From positions 127,633,605 to 127,697,604 of the forward strand of contig OY282559.1 of the NCBI GenBank assembly GCA_958295665.1: a stretch of 64,000 nucleotides of DNA, given 5' to 3'. This stretch comes from Tipula vernalis (lineage: Eukaryota; Arthropoda; Insecta; Diptera; Tipulidae). Shown one piece after another: positions 12,147-26,959 of the stretch. The notes beneath the pieces were generated by a model. It was not told where the DNA came from. It was given only the letters and a program-made list of their open reading frames with translations, and searched no databases. Both the position numbers and the translations under genes were made by a program. The stretch's first letter is position 1. Every line of letters starts with the position of its first letter.

Positions 12147-12403
12147 TATTATATATTTATGTATGTACGTCCATAATCAAATTATAGTTCAATGTACCTT
12201 AATCGATCATTGTTATCATCTCTTCCATATAAGTATACAAAAAAATATCAATAAACAGAAAAAAAGAAAAGAGGGGTCATCGATGTCCCGTAGAGGACAT
12301 TAATGTATTATGTATAAGTTACAGAATAATAAAGAATAATTATAAAGTGTGACCGAATTGTTTCTTGAAAGTGAAGTGTGTGGTATCGGAGAAATACATA
12401 ACA
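12147..12403 (+). repeat. 3' LTR of the gypsy element
   Basis: 257 bp, the longer of the two LTRs. Contains the ~100-bp stretch missing from the left LTR, including CATATAAGTATACAAA, which could be a TATA-type promoter, and AATAAA signals further on (AATAATAAAG). It ends ACATAACA and is followed by TCTTT. Confidence 0.88.
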
Positions 12404-14310
12404 TCTTTCATTTTATGGTTTAAGCAAATTCAGCAAATAAAAGGAACATTAGAAAGCCATAAGCTAAGAAATGAAAATAATTACATAAAAAAATATTTAC
12501 ACCAGCTCAACGGACAAAAAATGCAAAGTCAAGGAAAACGTGTAAAATGGGAAGTTGATGATATTTCCAAAGCTATTGCCATCTTTTCCAGTGGGCCGAA
12601 GGCGTATCCATTACTTTAAAAAAAAAAATATCCACTTCCCGCCGTCTAAAATTTGAGGAAATGAGGCTTCGAAAATTAATATCAACCCCGGATATTTAAA
12701 TGTAGTTTTCAAGTTGATGGAAAATGCGGATATGTCTCCTTATCAAAAGGTTTGCTTGTTAATGGCAGACGAAATGAAAATCCAGAAATCGTACGAGTAC
12801 GATCAGAACTCTGACACCTTACTGGCTCCAGCGAATTATGTGCAGGTCATAATGACAAGAGGGCTATTTGAAAATTGGATACAGCCAGTGTACTACAACT
12901 ACGATACAAAGCTATCTAAAATAATACTAAATAATATAATATAAAAATTACATTTAATTCAGTACGATGTTGTAGCCTTTGTTACTGATCTGGGAGGGGG
13001 AAATAGAGAACTATGGAATAAAATGGGAATAGGCGAGAGCCAGCCTTTCTTTGCGAATTCATGTGATCAAAATAAAAAAGTGTACGTATTTAGTGACACC
13101 CGCACATGATTAAACTGTTTAGGAATCATTTATTGGATTCTGGGGTTTTGCTTAATAATATTTTATTGACGAAAGAACCACTTCAAGAGCTTCTCGCACA
13201 TCAACAAAATCAGAATTAAAGATAGCTAGCCGTTTAGGAGCTACTCATCTGGCGGTGAAAGGTGCTCAAAGGCAGAAGGTGAAATTTGTAACCCAGCTGT
13301 TTTCCCATACCAATTCATGCGCTATATATAGAATGGGTACTTTAGGTCTTGCAAAATCAAAACATTCAGCCCATGCTAGCAAATTTGCTTAAACAGGTTA
13401 GATTATTTTGAAAATTTTTGTTGTGTATATTTCCCTATTTGATAAATTTTATTTTCTGATTATTTAGGTCAACGACTGGTTCGATTTGTTCAATGCAAAG
13501 GTTCCACGAATCGATTCGCGCCCAAGAATGGCCGCCTATGGATTAGAAATAGAAGAACAGGAATTAATACTTGATAATATGGAGTATACTACCAAACAAA
13601 TGCGTGTTGGTAATAAAAAATCCATTTTACCATTTCAAAAAGGGATTATTTTCAGCATCAATGCCCTAAAAATGTTATTCCGGGATTTGAAAGATCAATA
13701 TAAGATCTCATTCCTCTTGACATATCGTCTAAACCAAGACCCATTGGAAATGTTTTTGGAATTATTAGAGCGAAAGGCGGCCTTTATGATCATCCAAATG
13801 CTTTACAATTTAAATATCGCCTTCGAAGTATCATATTGGGGCAAAACGAAAGTGTTTTGTCATAATCAGCAAATGTGGATTACATTAAAATGGATGTAAA
13901 TCATTCACTGTTGTCGTCAACAGATGTCAGGGAAGCGTTAAATGAGTCTGATATAGCAGATTTGACCGAAAATGTCCTGACAGTCAGTTTATTTACCGAT
14001 CTCTCTGAATATGAGAGAGATACTTCATCTGAATTGCCTCAATATATATGGTTGGAATATATAGCTGGCTACATATTAAAACGCCTAAAATTTAAAGTTC
14101 TAAAGATTTTAGAACGTTACAGCGAAATAGAGCCTAGTGGAAGATTGACGTGGACGGATACAGTGAGTGAAGGAGGCCTAAAACAACCAAGCGACGAATT
14201 TATTCAAAATTTAAAGAAGTTAGAGGATATCTTCAACAAAAGTAATTCGACGACATTAAAAGTTGGAAGAAACTACATAAAAACTTAATATCTTATTCAA
14301 ACGAAGTCGA
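12404..14310 (+). pseudogene. P-element-like (THAP9-type) transposase
   Basis: Broken coding region resembling Drosophila P transposase from the coiled-coil region to near the C-terminus; the N-terminal THAP DNA-binding domain is absent. Landmarks: KRVKWEVDDISKAI and SSGPKAYP (about 12540-12615); KVCLLMADEMK..SYEYD (12745-12800); NYVQVIMTRGL; VVAFVTDLGGGNRELWNKMG (about 12970); VYVFSDT (13080); NDWFDLFNAKVPRIDSRP (13471-13525); LPFQKGIIFSINALK; LTYRLNQDPLEMF (13715); then GYILKRLKF near 14080. Several stops and frameshifts occur. A 71-bp stretch with GT-AG ends at about 13398-13468 fits an intron directly before NDWF. The gypsy LTR abuts the first readable codons, suggesting insertion into the element. 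No 31-bp P-type terminal repeats were seen. Confidence 0.85.
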
Positions 14311-14948
14311 ATTAGATTTGAAACTAAAAAAATTGTTTTTTAGGTGTAAAATGTTTTTTTAAAATTTGGTTATTAAACGCTCGGTTAATAGAAAATATAA
14401 ATTTGAAAAAAAGGAAATTAAATAAAACTATAAATTAAAATTAAATCTCTGGCTTATTTCATTTATTTTCTTATGGTTTTCGCTACAGATAAATCAAAAC
14501 ACCCATTCACTGTTTAGTGTTCTATATGTGTTCGAATCAGAAGTACAATTGATAGTTTTGTTGCAATAGGAATTATTCAAATTTATTATATTTAAAATCG
14601 AACACTTCCAAATTTTTGAATTGAATAATTAAAATCTAAACGTTCTCTGCATTTGACAAAAAAATTGTACTCATAAATTCCGAAACTTGTTATGCAATGT
14701 GCTCAAACAGTGCTCTACACACGAATATTAAAACATGCCTCTTTTCGCGATTTAATTACAAAAGTTTTGCAGTATATAGTATAACTAAAATCAAAATTGA
14801 AATGTTTAATTTTAACATAAAGTCGAAAAACAATTTATGGCAAGAATAAAAAAAAAATCATTTATTTTCAATTTTTGTCTTCACGTGACCTCAAATTGCG
14901 AAAAAAGGATAGCAATAGCATGCGCAATATTATACCTTATTTTCTGTT
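14311..14948. other. AT-rich stretch, no gene recognised
   Basis: May include the 3' untranslated part of the P-like element. A reading that would continue the transposase (VELDLKLKKLFFRCKMFF) runs to about 14360 in a shifted frame. Nothing else is recognisable. Confidence 0.4.
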
Positions 14949-14950
14949 TA

Positions 14951-15174
14951 CACCTGTCCCTTGATTAACACGGTAATTACGTTCCGCCAAATTACCGTGT
15001 ATGTAACTCAAAACCGTGTTAATCGCGACTAATACAGTCGTCCCTCGATTAACACGGTACTTGATTAACGCGGCGAAACTTCTGTGTGTGTTAATCAAGA
15101 CTTTGTCTCAATTCGTTGACCGTGTTAAATCAAATCCGTGTTAATCAAGTACCGTGTTAATCGTGGGACAGGTG
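14951..15174. mobile_element. 224-bp MITE with terminal inverted repeats and TA duplication
   Basis: Starts CACCTGTCCC(T)TGATTAACACGG and ends with the complement (CCGTGTTAATC..GGGACAGGTG). It is flanked on both sides by TA (14949-14950 and 15175-15176), typical of the Tc1/mariner/pogo group. It has no coding capacity. Inside, at about 15032, CAGTCGTCCCTCGATTAACACGG looks like a second, pogo-type end, so the element may be two related MITEs nested or recombined. Confidence 0.8.
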
Positions 15175-15252
15175 TATTTTTAAATTTTAAATAAGAGACC
15201 AAAAAAAAAATCTTTGTGAAATCTTTATTTATTTTTGTTGGAAATTAAAGTA

Positions 15253-15530
15253 CATTCAAGATCTTGGTGGCCAATCCACGTCCGTTCTTCGAGAAATTAT
15301 TCGATTATTATACTTCTCTTTCAAAAGATCGATTGATTCCATAGCTGTGTGGCATGTTGTTCTAACAGATGCAATATTTTCACTTGAACGACCACTACGT
15401 TAGTAAATTCTGCTTCTCTGATCAGGAATTAAACCAGTATCTTCAAAGTTTAATAGCAAGGTTTGTCGGTACATTTTCTCTACCGTATTTTGAACGAAAC
15501 TTTCTTCCAACTTCTGAATGACTTTCACCA
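15253..15530 (-). pseudogene. Internally deleted mariner-type (DUF4817-like) transposase
   Basis: The minus-strand frame starts ATG at 15530. It reads through FEDTGLIPDQRSRIY, one stop, then RSGRSSENIASVRTTCHTAM, resembling the N-terminal helix-turn-helix region of an insect transposase family with a DUF4817 start. It then passes directly to IISRRTDVDWPPRS, which in that family lies near the end of the DDE domain. The catalytic middle is therefore deleted. The call rests on these two anchors and their order. Confidence 0.5.
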
Positions 15531-15570
15531 TAATTAAAATAAGTTTTAAAAATATAAATGGTGGAACACG

Positions 15571-15775
<205 letters not shown>

Positions 15776-16004
15776 CTAATGATAATGCTTATATCCACAA
15801 ACACTTAAGACTGTCTGCTGATACACTTAATAAAATATGATGTATTCGCCCAACATTTTAAATGTTTCAAATTTTCAATAAAATTCCGTGTTTCTATGTT
15901 TCTATATTAACTGACCGGAGCGAGCTATAGAGTCACTGGTATAAGTTTCAATTGATATATTCATATACTGTGAGAACAATTGTTCAAAATACAAAATTTT
16001 TGAT

Positions 16005-16390
16005 ACGTTTGTGAAGCTTACACCAAAGGCAATAAAATTACCTAGTTTAGATTCATATAGTCTTATTGGCAAACAATTTAATCGACGATCGGGCACTTCA
16101 ATATTTTCGAAAGCGTTAGGTGATATCGATGGATTCCACATAAAAATTGTTGTACCGACTTGCGTTACACTGTCTATATAAGTCGTAAACAGGATAACAT
16201 TATTAATTTAATGGCAGTATGCAATAATTCTGGTAAATTTATTAATATTTGTTGTGCATACCCCCGGGTTCCTTACATGACCAAAGGGTCCTACGGAATA
16301 GTCAATTATATCGCAAACAAACATTCACACCTCGTGGATTTGTTTCTATTAGTTGATGGTGGATTTAAATGTTCATTATATCCGGCAGCT
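16005..16390 (+). pseudogene. PIF/Harbinger transposase fragment
   Basis: Plus-strand translation gives FVKLTPKAIKLPS, a variable stretch, then GDIDGFHIKIVVPT (about 16118-16160), matching the first catalytic-Asp block of PIF/Harbinger nucleases (IDGTHI in relatives). After a frameshift, YISRKQDNIINLMAVCNNSG and FINICCAYPR follow. Near 16345-16380 comes LLVDGGFKCSLYP, the counterpart of the second Asp block (GDSGYP). The sequence passes directly, in the same open frame, into a Tc1-like segment. Broken and certainly inactive. Confidence 0.7.
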
Positions 16391-16800
16391 AAGATCGGAG
16401 TTTTGGAGGAAATAGGATTCTCAAATCGTCAAATCGCGGTAAAATTTGGTAGAGGAAAAACCGTATTTGGATCCTTTATCAATAATATTAAAAATTATGG
16501 TAAAAATATAGAAGGACGCATTGCGGAGGCCACAACGCGTCATACTACTTATAAGCTTAAAAAATGAAGGCAAAAACCGGAGTAAAAGTAATTAACAATA
16601 CTACGCATCAAACCGGTTGGAATCTGCCAAAAACCACATGTCATGGAAGCAGGAATGGAACCGGGTTACATTTTCGGACTCATGAAAATGAAACTGATGC
16701 CCGTCAGAACCATCCAAATTAATTTTTTTTCGTAACCTCGTAAACTGCCTTTTCACAAAGCATATATGAGGAAATAGCGAAAGCTTCAAAATTTGAAAAG
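16391..16800 (+). pseudogene. Tc1-like transposase fragment with a 52-bp internal inversion
   Basis: The N-terminal helix-turn-helix is readable as EEIGFSNRQIAVKFGRGKTV and then NNIKNYGKN (about 16405-16515), typical of Tc3/Tc1-like proteins. After a gap and frame change comes LESAKNHMSWKQEWNRVTFSD (16616-16680), the block that precedes the second catalytic region. The next 52 bp (16680-16731) make no sense as written. On the opposite strand they read KKINLDGSDGHQFHFH, the block expected to come next in Tc1-like proteins. After 16732 PRKLPFHKAY resumes. The simplest reading is a local inversion inside a dead element. Confidence 0.65.
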
Positions 16801-17234
16801 TTTAGTTTGAGAGGCACACAGAATAATTGCTTATTTCATTCCCTGAGGCAAGGCTCATCGGTTGTAACTCGACTTTGAAAATTCCCACAACAAAACTGGT
16901 GTCAGATGTGGGGTCGTGCAGCAGGCCATTCGTTGTATTAAGAGACACGTAAATCACTTTTCAATAGACAATATTTCTAATACACCAGACTGTACGAATA
17001 AATGAGTTGCATATATGAAAATGCAAATTACTTGTTGAGGTGTAAAACAGTATATACTTAACGATAACTAGTGAAATTCAATAAATGGAACATGCTTTAT
17101 ATGCATTCAGTGCAATCATGAGGATCAACGCGGGGTCGTAAATCAACTTTCAAAGAGAACAACGGCTAAGTTCTTTTTTTTATTAAATTCTACAATTTCT
17201 CGTCCATTATGCTTTAAGCTTACAATTTTATTTA
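16801..17234. other. No gene recognised
   Basis: Possibly decayed continuation of the Tc1-like element, but I could not match further catalytic blocks with confidence. Confidence 0.3.
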
Positions 17235-18720
17235 TGAACAAAATAACGTCCTCTTGTGAAAGTGATAGTGAATTGGTTATCTTTAATGATTTTATTGAAC
17301 ATTTTAGTTTAAATAGTGCAAAAATTAATTTTTATTTGTCTAGTTTAATTGATAATGGAAATATGACATTGAAGAAAAACCCATTAGTGAGCTAGTCTCT
17401 ACTAATAACAATTATCATAGCGAAACCAATCTTGAAACTGATCATCAAAAAGTTAAAATGACTGAATTTACTTGTCTACCGCTATTAAATTGATTTCCGA
17501 ATATGAAAACAGCAATGAAAATTTATATAAATTCTTTCGTTGTTGTGAAATTGTTAATTCTAATCATAAACGACAGTTCATACTTTTAATTCCAGCTAAG
17601 ATAGCGGGATAAGCTTAAGATCTAGTCCATTATAAAACATTTGTCTCGTGAGCTGATTTAAAAAAAGCTCTTAAATAGAAAGTTGGTGAAATTTGTGCTG
17701 TAGAAAACATTCAAATGGAACTCATTACAGTACAGCAACCTAATTTAAAACCAAGATGTTTAAATTATGTTAATTTAGGTCGTATTAAACTATCGAAATT
17801 CACCTTCGAATTTCGCTAATCAAACGAATAGAGTTCACATGAAACAATTTCAATTAAAGTGTTCATATTGTAAACGAATTGGTCACCTTATTAACCAGCG
17901 TTTTAAGAAAAAAGATAAGTGATCAAAAATCCAATTAACCAAACAGATACTAACAATTCATATATTTCGGAAAACTCAACGGGATCCTCGCAAAAAAAAA
18001 AAACCTTCAATGAGCACTCCCTACTGGATCCATCCTACCAATTAAAGGATTGTTCAATGCATCCACTTAATCAAAAAAATTATGATTCATTTGCAAAAAC
18101 CAAAGGTCAAATATAAAACCGGTTCTTGTTCCATATAATAATTCAAATCTTCCAAAAATTCTTATTGGATTTTGGGGCAGTAATTAGTGTCAAAGAATCA
18201 TCGTTGCAGTTTAATGTGGCGGTAACCAATAATATTGTGAATATTCAATAAATAACCGATGAAGAATTAAAAGCTCTAGGACGCTGCAATGCTCAAACTA
18301 AATTTATCGGTAATCCAAATATTAATCACTCATTTCACATTTTTAAAGCCAATTTCCCTATTTTGTGCGACGGAATTTTAGGAAAGGATTTCCTTCATAA
18401 ATGCAATTATATAATTGATTTATCGTTGTCTGAATTATGAATTCCGGGTCCAGTTAATGATTATGAGATTATATTATATCTAGTATTGCCTGGGGACAAT
18501 TAAAATTCCCCCTCGTTCAGAGATTATTTCAAAAATTGATCTTTCACTTCAAAACACAAATGAATATATAATCTGTTTTTCAGAAGTTAAACCTGGAGTG
18601 TTTATTGGAAATTCAATTGGTAAACAAAATAATTTACAATTAACTTACTTAATAATCGTGAATACAAATGAATATTCAGTTATGTCGAAAATTTAATGAC
18701 ATGTTTTACCTGTAAGGAGA
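17235..18720 (+). pseudogene. Ty3/gypsy gag-protease remnant
   Basis: Strongly decayed. A zinc-knuckle-like CSYCKRIGHLINQ stands at about 17860-17900, with the last cysteine replaced. From about 18150 the gypsy protease can be followed through frame changes: LLDFGAVISVKESS, then GNPNINHSFHIFKANFPILCDGILGKDFLHKCNYIID (in pieces), then IPPRSEIISKI (about 18505) and EVKPGVFIGNSIG (about 18585). This order matches the protease-to-RT spacer of gypsy-group elements. RT is missing. No LTRs were identified. Confidence 0.65.
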
Positions 18721-20455
18721 TATTTTACTTGTTACTAATCCGCATTCTTGGAAAAACACTCTTTTCTTATATAGCATTGATTTGGTTGTTTATATTCTCA
18801 AATCTAGGATAAGACAATCAGGCCGATACTCAATAGCTCATGAAGCTCCATTGTTGCGCTCGGAGACATTTTCATTTGTCTAAAAATCCCATTACATCAA
18901 TTTTTTTTTTTTTAAATAAGCATAATATATGACTCAAATCGGTAAGTACAACAATAAATTTTAGTAATTGAGATAATAATAAAAATATGTAAATATCATT
19001 TGCCACCCATATAAAATTTTCATGTAGTACATAATATTATCTACCCGTAATATATACGGCAGATTACCACCCCACTTAAAGGAATGGAAGTTTTAGAATT
19101 TTTTAATTTTTTTATTTTAATTAAACGTTACCACATCATACACAAAACATTATACGGCAGAAGATAGAGTAGCAATGAAATGATATTTGGAATTTATTTT
19201 GTTGTTTATTATTTGCCATAACAATAGAATGTAATTAAAATGTAATGATGATGACAAAATCATATTTAAATTAGAAATTTTGGAAGAATATGTGTATGCC
19301 TAGCTTAGACACAAAAGAAACATGGCATTGTTCGAACTAATTAGGTGGAATAGAATTTATAAACGTTATCTAGGCTTTTAATGTTTTCTTATATACAAAT
19401 GTTATACGTAATTTTGACAAGAACATTTCTACATTCGAACATATCGTAACAGGATAATAGCTAAAAATAAATTAAAATGGATTAAATATTTTTCCTTATA
19501 CATAATATAATTTAATTAATTTGCTTGTAATTATAAGCTATTTTAATGCTTATTCTGTCAATATGATAAAATTAATTAAATGTCTGTATACTTATTACAT
19601 ATGTATGTATATGTATACACACATATAAATTGATATCAACAAAATCCAATTATAAAATCATCCCCAATTTCAAATTAAATAAAAACGTGTGTCTATATCT
19701 TCATTTAGATGTTAAAGGGGTGAAATACTCGTAAATTATTTGCAAATCATAAAATATTCATCCAGATTAATCCACTTGTTACGAGATGAGGAGCAAAATA
19801 TATTTTTTTGTTTTTTTATCTTATTCTGTTTTTTGTCGCGAATTAATTTCTGTTTATGAGGGAAATTAATATTTTAAAAGCTTTTTGTAAAAATACTGAA
19901 ATTTAGGAAATGAGACGGTCTTAAGCAGTTATTTCATTTACAAATACTTTCCAATTATGCTAACAAAATATTTAATGAGCTAAATTTGCATTTACTACAC
20001 TTAATCATAGACGGCAGCGGGATTGACGTAATATCTGTCGCTTGCCATTGATGAATGAGTCAAACAATTTGGGAAGTAATTGTTATGTGGAATGTTTAAA
20101 TTGAAATAAAAGAGACAAAATGCTAACGCTTTCAATCAACATCGAGATGTTCGACGAGGTTAATGGTACAGGAAATTACTATATAAATATAATAACTTAT
20201 GTATTACTACAATACAAAAATCAGATTCTCGGTGTTAGAAATTCTACCTCTATTGTAGCAGCAAACCAAACAACATCAACGTATACAAGTTGAGGGTGGT
20301 GTTCACTTAAAATTAAATTGCGAAATATACTTGTAAGGCATCAGTACATTGCACAATTTACTAAATTTAATTTACTCAGTTCAACTACTTTTCCCCCGCT
20401 TTTTCATGTGGTTTCTAATTTCGCACAAAGAGACACAAGGAGTTGGATAAATTAG
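18721..20455. other. AT-rich stretch, no gene recognised
   Basis: No open frames of note and no element ends. Short ATGTATGTATAT tracts near 19600. Confidence 0.5.
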
Positions 20456-20900
20456 CTCAATTAGGTATTAACGGAAGTTGGGTTTGGGGTTAAGTTTGGC
20501 CAGGTTGGGCGTCATAATAGAAATTGAGTTAGAATTGAGTTGAGTTCACAGACACATGAAGAATTAGTATTAGGTTAGTTTAGAGTTTGATTTTGTATTT
20601 GAGTTGAGGGTTCAGTTGGGAGCTGACTTGGGGTTGAGTTGAGTCTTATTGAGTTGTTCAGTTGCGGATTTGTTAGTAAAGAGTTTTCGGTTGAGTTAAA
20701 ATGTAGCATGAGTTAAGTTCATGTAGCAATAAAATACATTCAGTCCATACTGATTTGCGGATTGAATATAGATTTTAGAATTTTAGGTTGAGTTAAGGAA
20801 TGAATTTGTGAACGAGTTGATATTAGCTTCCGATTGAGTTGCGGTTCATTCACCCGTACGTTGAGGGTTGAGTCGGGGGTTGAGGTAGAAATTAAATTAA
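20456..20900. repeat. Degenerate GTTGAGTT(G) repeat
   Basis: Loose array of phrases such as GGGTTGAGTT, GAGTTGAGTT, TTGGGGTTGAGTTGAG, with spacers. The same kind of sequence occurs at 56390-56590 and 61030-61420 on the same strand, and at about 49070-49190 on the other strand. Confidence 0.65.
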
Positions 20901-20914
20901 TCTAGCACCACTTT

Positions 20915-24520
<3,606 letters not shown>

Positions 24521-26149
24521 GAACTTGGGGGGACCTTTCAGAACGAAAGTTTATCGAGTACACATCTAAAATTGCAAGTTTAGAATTGAAGGACAAAAGA
24601 GACGAGGGAGACCTCATAGAATTTGTGACAGAGAACCGTTAATTTAGGAAAAAACAAAGGAATATTGAATAGAACCGAAGCAGAAGAATCGTTTACAAAA
24701 AGTTATAAATTTATTAATCAATCAACAGCAACCTACAATATTCATTAATCAAAATCAATCTAGATAACCATATTTTAGGCCCAATGCAATAAACATTGTT
24801 CGTTATTATTAATTATGTTTTAATGTAGCCATATAAAAACTAGTGGTAGTTTCAATACCGTTACGAAAACTAAAAGAAGATTCCTCCCTTACCCTGATTT
24901 CTTCATTAACTCTCTGTATCTGATTTATTCCAGCAAATCATTTAATACAATCGTAAAAAACAAAAATCGACCCATAAAATCATCTCAATCATTTTGCTAA
25001 ATTGTAAATTCAATAAAATCAATTGTATAACATTTTCTTGAACGAAAAAACAATACCAAATAAATAAAAACAATCATTCACATCACAACCACCTACATCA
25101 TATAGAGAGCCTACACATCTCACTTTTTAAATATTATTTCCCTGGAAAATCCAATCTTTATAATATACAACAGACATACATTCAAGCAACATAAAATCAG
25201 AATTGAATTTATCTCAAAATAAACATGAAAATCCTATCACACACAAGTTATTCAATATCCCTTCCCCCTACCTCACACCAACAAAAATCCAAAAGAAAAT
25301 CTCAAAAAATTTCTTTTTTTACTTTTATACCGTCAATTTCGTGTATGCATATACCTTTGTGTACTCGTATAAGGAGGCATAATAAAGGCGCTCTATTTTC
25401 TTCCTTTACTTTAAGTAAAGTTTTCAAATTTTTTTTGGTTGTGTTTTGTTTTCGGATGATCTAAAGAATCCTGAATTTCAATCAGGTTAAATGTAATATT
25501 TTATTTTATTTTATTTTTATTCAAAAATGTGTTTTTTTTGCCTTTTTATTTAGTTTTCATTCATTGAAAAGAACTGAAAATCCTTAAAACGTGACTTAAA
25601 AATTCTTTATACCTCTGTACGTATCTGCATGTTTCAATATACCTTCCGAAATGTATACACATACATACATATAAGGACGATTTCAACCTTTTTGATGTTC
25701 TTTTATTTTGTGGGTGGAAAGGGGGATTTTAATTTTTTTTTTTTGCAAAATTTCAAAATGTGGGAGGGTGTACAGCCGCAAGATCACTCGTTTTTACGCA
25801 CTTAAATATTTGTAATTCATAAAATATAATAATTAGGAATTATTTTTGTTATTGTGTTCATTTCAGTGGTCAGCGATCAAGAAAACCATCTAAATTTTTA
25901 TTACAGTTATTTTACAAATTTTGGTTTACTTAAAATAATACAGACGTCTCATTTCTACTATGAGTTCGCAAAGTCTAAGAGGCATAAATTTAAATTTACA
26001 TTTAATAAGTTTTGACTACTGTAATTATTGTGCCAATAATTGTGCCAATAAAACCGATTACTGTAATTATTGTGTCAAACGCGCATTTAGATTGGTTCAT
26101 TATATCCATATTTTTCATGAAAAATTCGATTTAATTCGAAAACAACCTT
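24521..26149. other. AT-rich stretch, no gene recognised
   Basis: Begins abruptly after the satellite with GAACTTGGGGGGACC. No recognisable coding or element structure. A small local duplication (ACTGTAATTATTGTG twice) lies at about 26015-26075. Confidence 0.45.
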
Positions 26150-26300
26150 AAATCAGCCAATGCTGGGCCCAAAAATTCAAAATCTACAATTATCCTGTGA
26201 TTGTGGTTCTTGATAACTCTAAAGATAGGTTTCGGGACCTGTAATTGTTGTGTGAAACGCGCATTTAAATTGTTTGATTATTTAGATACATGTCACAGAA
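26150..26300 (+). repeat. Dispersed repeat, copy 1 (copy 2 at 35935-36090)
   Basis: Shares with 35935-36090, in the same orientation, the ordered phrases CCAAAAATxCAAAATCTxCAATTAT, TTCT.GATA..ACTAAAG, TAGGTT(T)C.GGACCTxTAATTGTTGTG. The copies are clearly diverged. Confidence 0.6.
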
Positions 26301-26959
26301 AATTCCATTGCGTTGTCATTATCTTTCAATTTTCTTCTCTTTATAACTTTTTTATCCTCTAGCGGTCTTGAACGGGGCATTCAAGCTTCCAGACACCCCA
26401 TAACGATTCTCATGAGATCTAGCTGGCAAGATGACCACCTGAAGGCATCTGAATGTTTTTCATTTATGTAGCGGTAGCGTTGAAAATCTATGAATGCACA
26501 TTTATTTTTGCTGACTCTTTCTTGATTAAGATATTCTTCTCCGTTAGATTCTTTAATTGATAGTCGCATGCAATTTTTAATTTCTACAAATTGAGCCTAA
26601 AGACTTTCATTAAAACAGTAATTCTAACAGTAATCCTAATGGATCAAATAGTGTCGCTATTTCCAATAAAACGCTATATTTAGTGATCGACTTCGAGGAA
26701 TAATCGAAGAGAGAAACACCACCCTCAGGCTTACGTCATAGTCCTAAAACTTGGACAAACGCATTTGCCAATATCAGTAATTTCATCAGTAAAGTCCTGT
26801 CAAATCGTGTTTGAGCTAGAAAGAAAATTTGCATCACTTTCCTTCGTAAAATAGAATAGGATTCCTTATAAATATCAGATTTTAAATTCAATATGCCCAC
26901 CGGACCGATGTGACATAACCATCAATAGTCCAACATTGTTATTAATCAGTCACAGATGA
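26301..26959. other. No gene recognised
   Basis: A minus-strand frame at 26381-26569 has a vague FLYWCH-like look (FIDFQRYRYINEKHSDAFRW) but lacks the usual cysteine and histidine spacing; I do not call it. Confidence 0.35.

Larger units (their letters stand above)
7797..12403 (+). mobile_element. Ty3/gypsy LTR retrotransposon with both LTRs
   Basis: Two direct LTRs (7797-7957 and 12147-12403) bracket gag, protease, RT, RNase H and integrase in that order, the Ty3/gypsy order. A primer-binding-like site follows the left LTR, a polypurine tract precedes the right LTR and a TCTTT target duplication flanks the whole. No env-like frame lies between integrase and the right LTR. Several frameshifts and stops interrupt pol, so this copy is not coding-competent as read. 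It sits against the P-like transposase at 12404, which it appears to have entered. Confidence 0.92.

Noticed and set aside
26381..26569. Possible FLYWCH zinc-finger remnant on the minus strand
   Set aside because: Only a loose resemblance (GY.Y-like and W..C); the required Cys/His spacing is not present.
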